The notes under the pieces: generated by a model
What the model saw: only the letters and a program-made list of their open reading frames with translations
Told to the model about the DNA's origin: nothing
The model's database searches: none
Made by a program: the position numbers and the translations under genes
In this document: piece after piece, positions 63,221-64,000 of the stretch
Layout of the letters: every line of letters begins with the position of its first letter
Position numbering within the stretch: position 1 is the first letter of the stretch
Source: Granulosicoccus sp036478595
GTDB taxonomy: Bacteria > Pseudomonadota > Gammaproteobacteria > Granulosicoccales > Granulosicoccaceae
DNA: 64,000 bases
Direction of reading: 5' to 3'
Assembly (NCBI GenBank): GCA_036478595.1
Contig: JAZGEF010000020.1
Coordinates: 4,034-68,033 of the forward strand

Positions 63221-64000
63221 CTAACGTTTTGCGTATGCCCGGATATAATCAATATGTAGTTCAGCAGGAAACTGCGTGCTGCTCTGGGGTGAACCAGGCC
63301 AGGTACCACCCACTGCAAGGTTAGCGATCAAGTACATTGCTTGACTTGAAACGTTTTCACCTTCTATTCGGTATTTAGCCACACCGTCTACATAGAATTC
63401 TAACAACTGCTCTTCCCAACGTATACCGTAGGTATGAAACTCTGTTGTTACGTTTCCAGCAGAAGCTTCCCATTGACCAGGTGAACGTAAGTTATCGTCT
63501 TCATCATGGTAGTTATAATTATGGAACACTGAATCAGGCTTTCCACCATCATGTTCAACTACAAACAGCTGCGGCTTTAGATCAACATAATCTGCACCCA
63601 GCATCCAAAAAGACGACCATAAGCCGAATCCTTCAGGCATCTTCGCGCGCATTTCGAGATAGCCATAAGTGGTAGTGAACTTTGCCGTGCTAGTGATCGA
63701 ACCAGAAAGGTAGGATTGGCCATTGGCCTTATCAGATAATTCTGCAGGCGTCTCAGATGCAGTAATTATTAGCGCATCACCGTCAAAGTAGAATGGTTCA
63801 TAACCAAATTCAGGATCATCTTGAGAATTAACATAATACTGCTCTTCTTCATTGATAATCAAATCAGCACCCCACTGGTAACCAGAGTTCCACTTGGATG
63901 CATCAAGCACAGTGCCCGTGAATTCGTCACCAAATATCTTATCGTATGGCGCGCCATCGATAGTCGCCAGTTCACCTGATTCTGATACCGTTACTCCCGG
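63221..64000 (-). CDS. Glycoside hydrolase family 16-like protein (N-terminus outside the window)
   Basis: The 259 residues in view run off the right edge, so the N-terminus is missing. The GH16 jelly-roll signatures are FGDEFTGTVLDASKWN, SGSITSTAKFTTTYGYLEMR, AKMPEGFGLWSSFWMLGA, FHTYGIRWEEQLLEFYVDG and LIANLAVGGTWPG. GH16 enzymes cut beta-1,3/1,4-glucans, agars or carrageenans. At the catalytic strand, where the family usually has E-x-D-x-x-E, this protein reads PQLFVVEHDGG. The acid/base Glu is kept, but the nucleophile Glu appears to be Gln and the assisting Asp Phe. Either activity is altered, or the eye alignment is shifted. Export signals would lie outside the window. Confidence 0.88.
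   Translation of the reverse strand, partial: PGVTVSESGELATIDGAPYDKIFGDEFTGTVLDASKWNSGYQWGADLIINEEEQYYVNSQDDPEFGYEPFYFDGDALIITASETPAELSDKANGQSYLSGSITSTAKFTTTYGYLEMRAKMPEGFGLWSSFWMLGADYVDLKPQLFVVEHDGGKPDSVFHNYNYHDEDDNLRSPGQWEASAGNVTTEFHTYGIRWEEQLLEFYVDGVAKYRIEGENVSSQAMYLIANLAVGGTWPGSPQSSTQFPAELHIDYIRAYAKR

Noticed and set aside
1..64000. CRISPR arrays, tRNA or rRNA genes, insertion sequences, prophage, replication origin
   Set aside because: Gaps between genes are short and none contains spaced direct repeats, cloverleaf-like sequence or transposase/integrase motifs that I could recognise.

Overview
The window is a chromosomal segment made almost entirely of protein-coding genes. Both strands are densely used, no gap without a gene exceeds about 260 bp, and I see no rRNA, tRNA, CRISPR array, insertion sequence or phage gene. 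The gene content points to a gammaproteobacterium: ArgA of the kinase-like plus GNAT type, homodimer-type AceE with AceF and Lpd, carA-carB-greA, the SdhE-YgfX pair, CnoX, UbiX and a UbiH-type hydroxylase, and fimU/pilVWX/pilY1/pilE type IV pilus (T4P) genes. The IalB-like protein, the SDHAF4-like protein beside sdhC and a secreted GH16 enzyme fit a free-living, perhaps marine, lineage. That placement is inference; no rRNA is present to test it.

Layout. 0-9.4 kb: tail of an unknown gene, IalB-like protein, glycerophosphodiesterase, YHS protein, a LemA/M48 membrane protease pair, a HugZ-like protein, a YpeA-like acetyltransferase and a long coiled-coil protein with a helix-hairpin-helix end. 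9.4-16.2 kb: UbiH-type hydroxylase overlapping a tandem HtrA-like protein, argA, a Lon-N domain protein and ubiX. 16.3-21.4 kb: a 1248-residue membrane coiled coil ending in an OmpA domain, and mtaB. 21.5-27.3 kb: the pyruvate dehydrogenase operon aceE-aceF-lpdA. 27.4-29.4 kb: a hydantoinase/oxoprolinase-family protein.

29.5-45.6 kb is the most distinctive part: two consecutive T4P minor-pilin/tip-adhesin clusters. Cluster A is fimU-pilV-pilW-pilX-pilY1-pilE. Cluster B is fimU-pilV-pilW-pilX-pilY1. Several start/stop overlaps are the same in both. The two PilY1 proteins differ mainly in how many beta-rich modules are inserted in the von Willebrand A domain (four in A, two in B), so the cell may assemble two kinds of pilus tip.

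45.8-64 kb is mostly core metabolism: a Trm112-like protein, two exported proteins, greA-carB-carA with a terminator hairpin just after a candidate carAB promoter, a metallo-beta-lactamase-fold hydrolase overlapping parE, a broken thioredoxin-domain copy beside an intact cnoX, a DUF2007 protein, ygfZ, a complete succinate dehydrogenase locus (SDHAF4-like gene, sdhC, sdhD, sdhA, sdhB, sdhE, ygfX), acpS, and a GH16-family gene running off the right edge.

I found no clearly new multi-gene system. The best candidates for a second look are the paired pilus-tip clusters with variable PilY1 inserts, the carAB leader, the single-stop thioredoxin copy, the HtrA protein with a degenerate second protease half, and the GH16 protein whose usual nucleophile appears to be replaced. 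All comparisons were made by eye. Start codons were chosen from ribosome binding sites, overlaps and family length.
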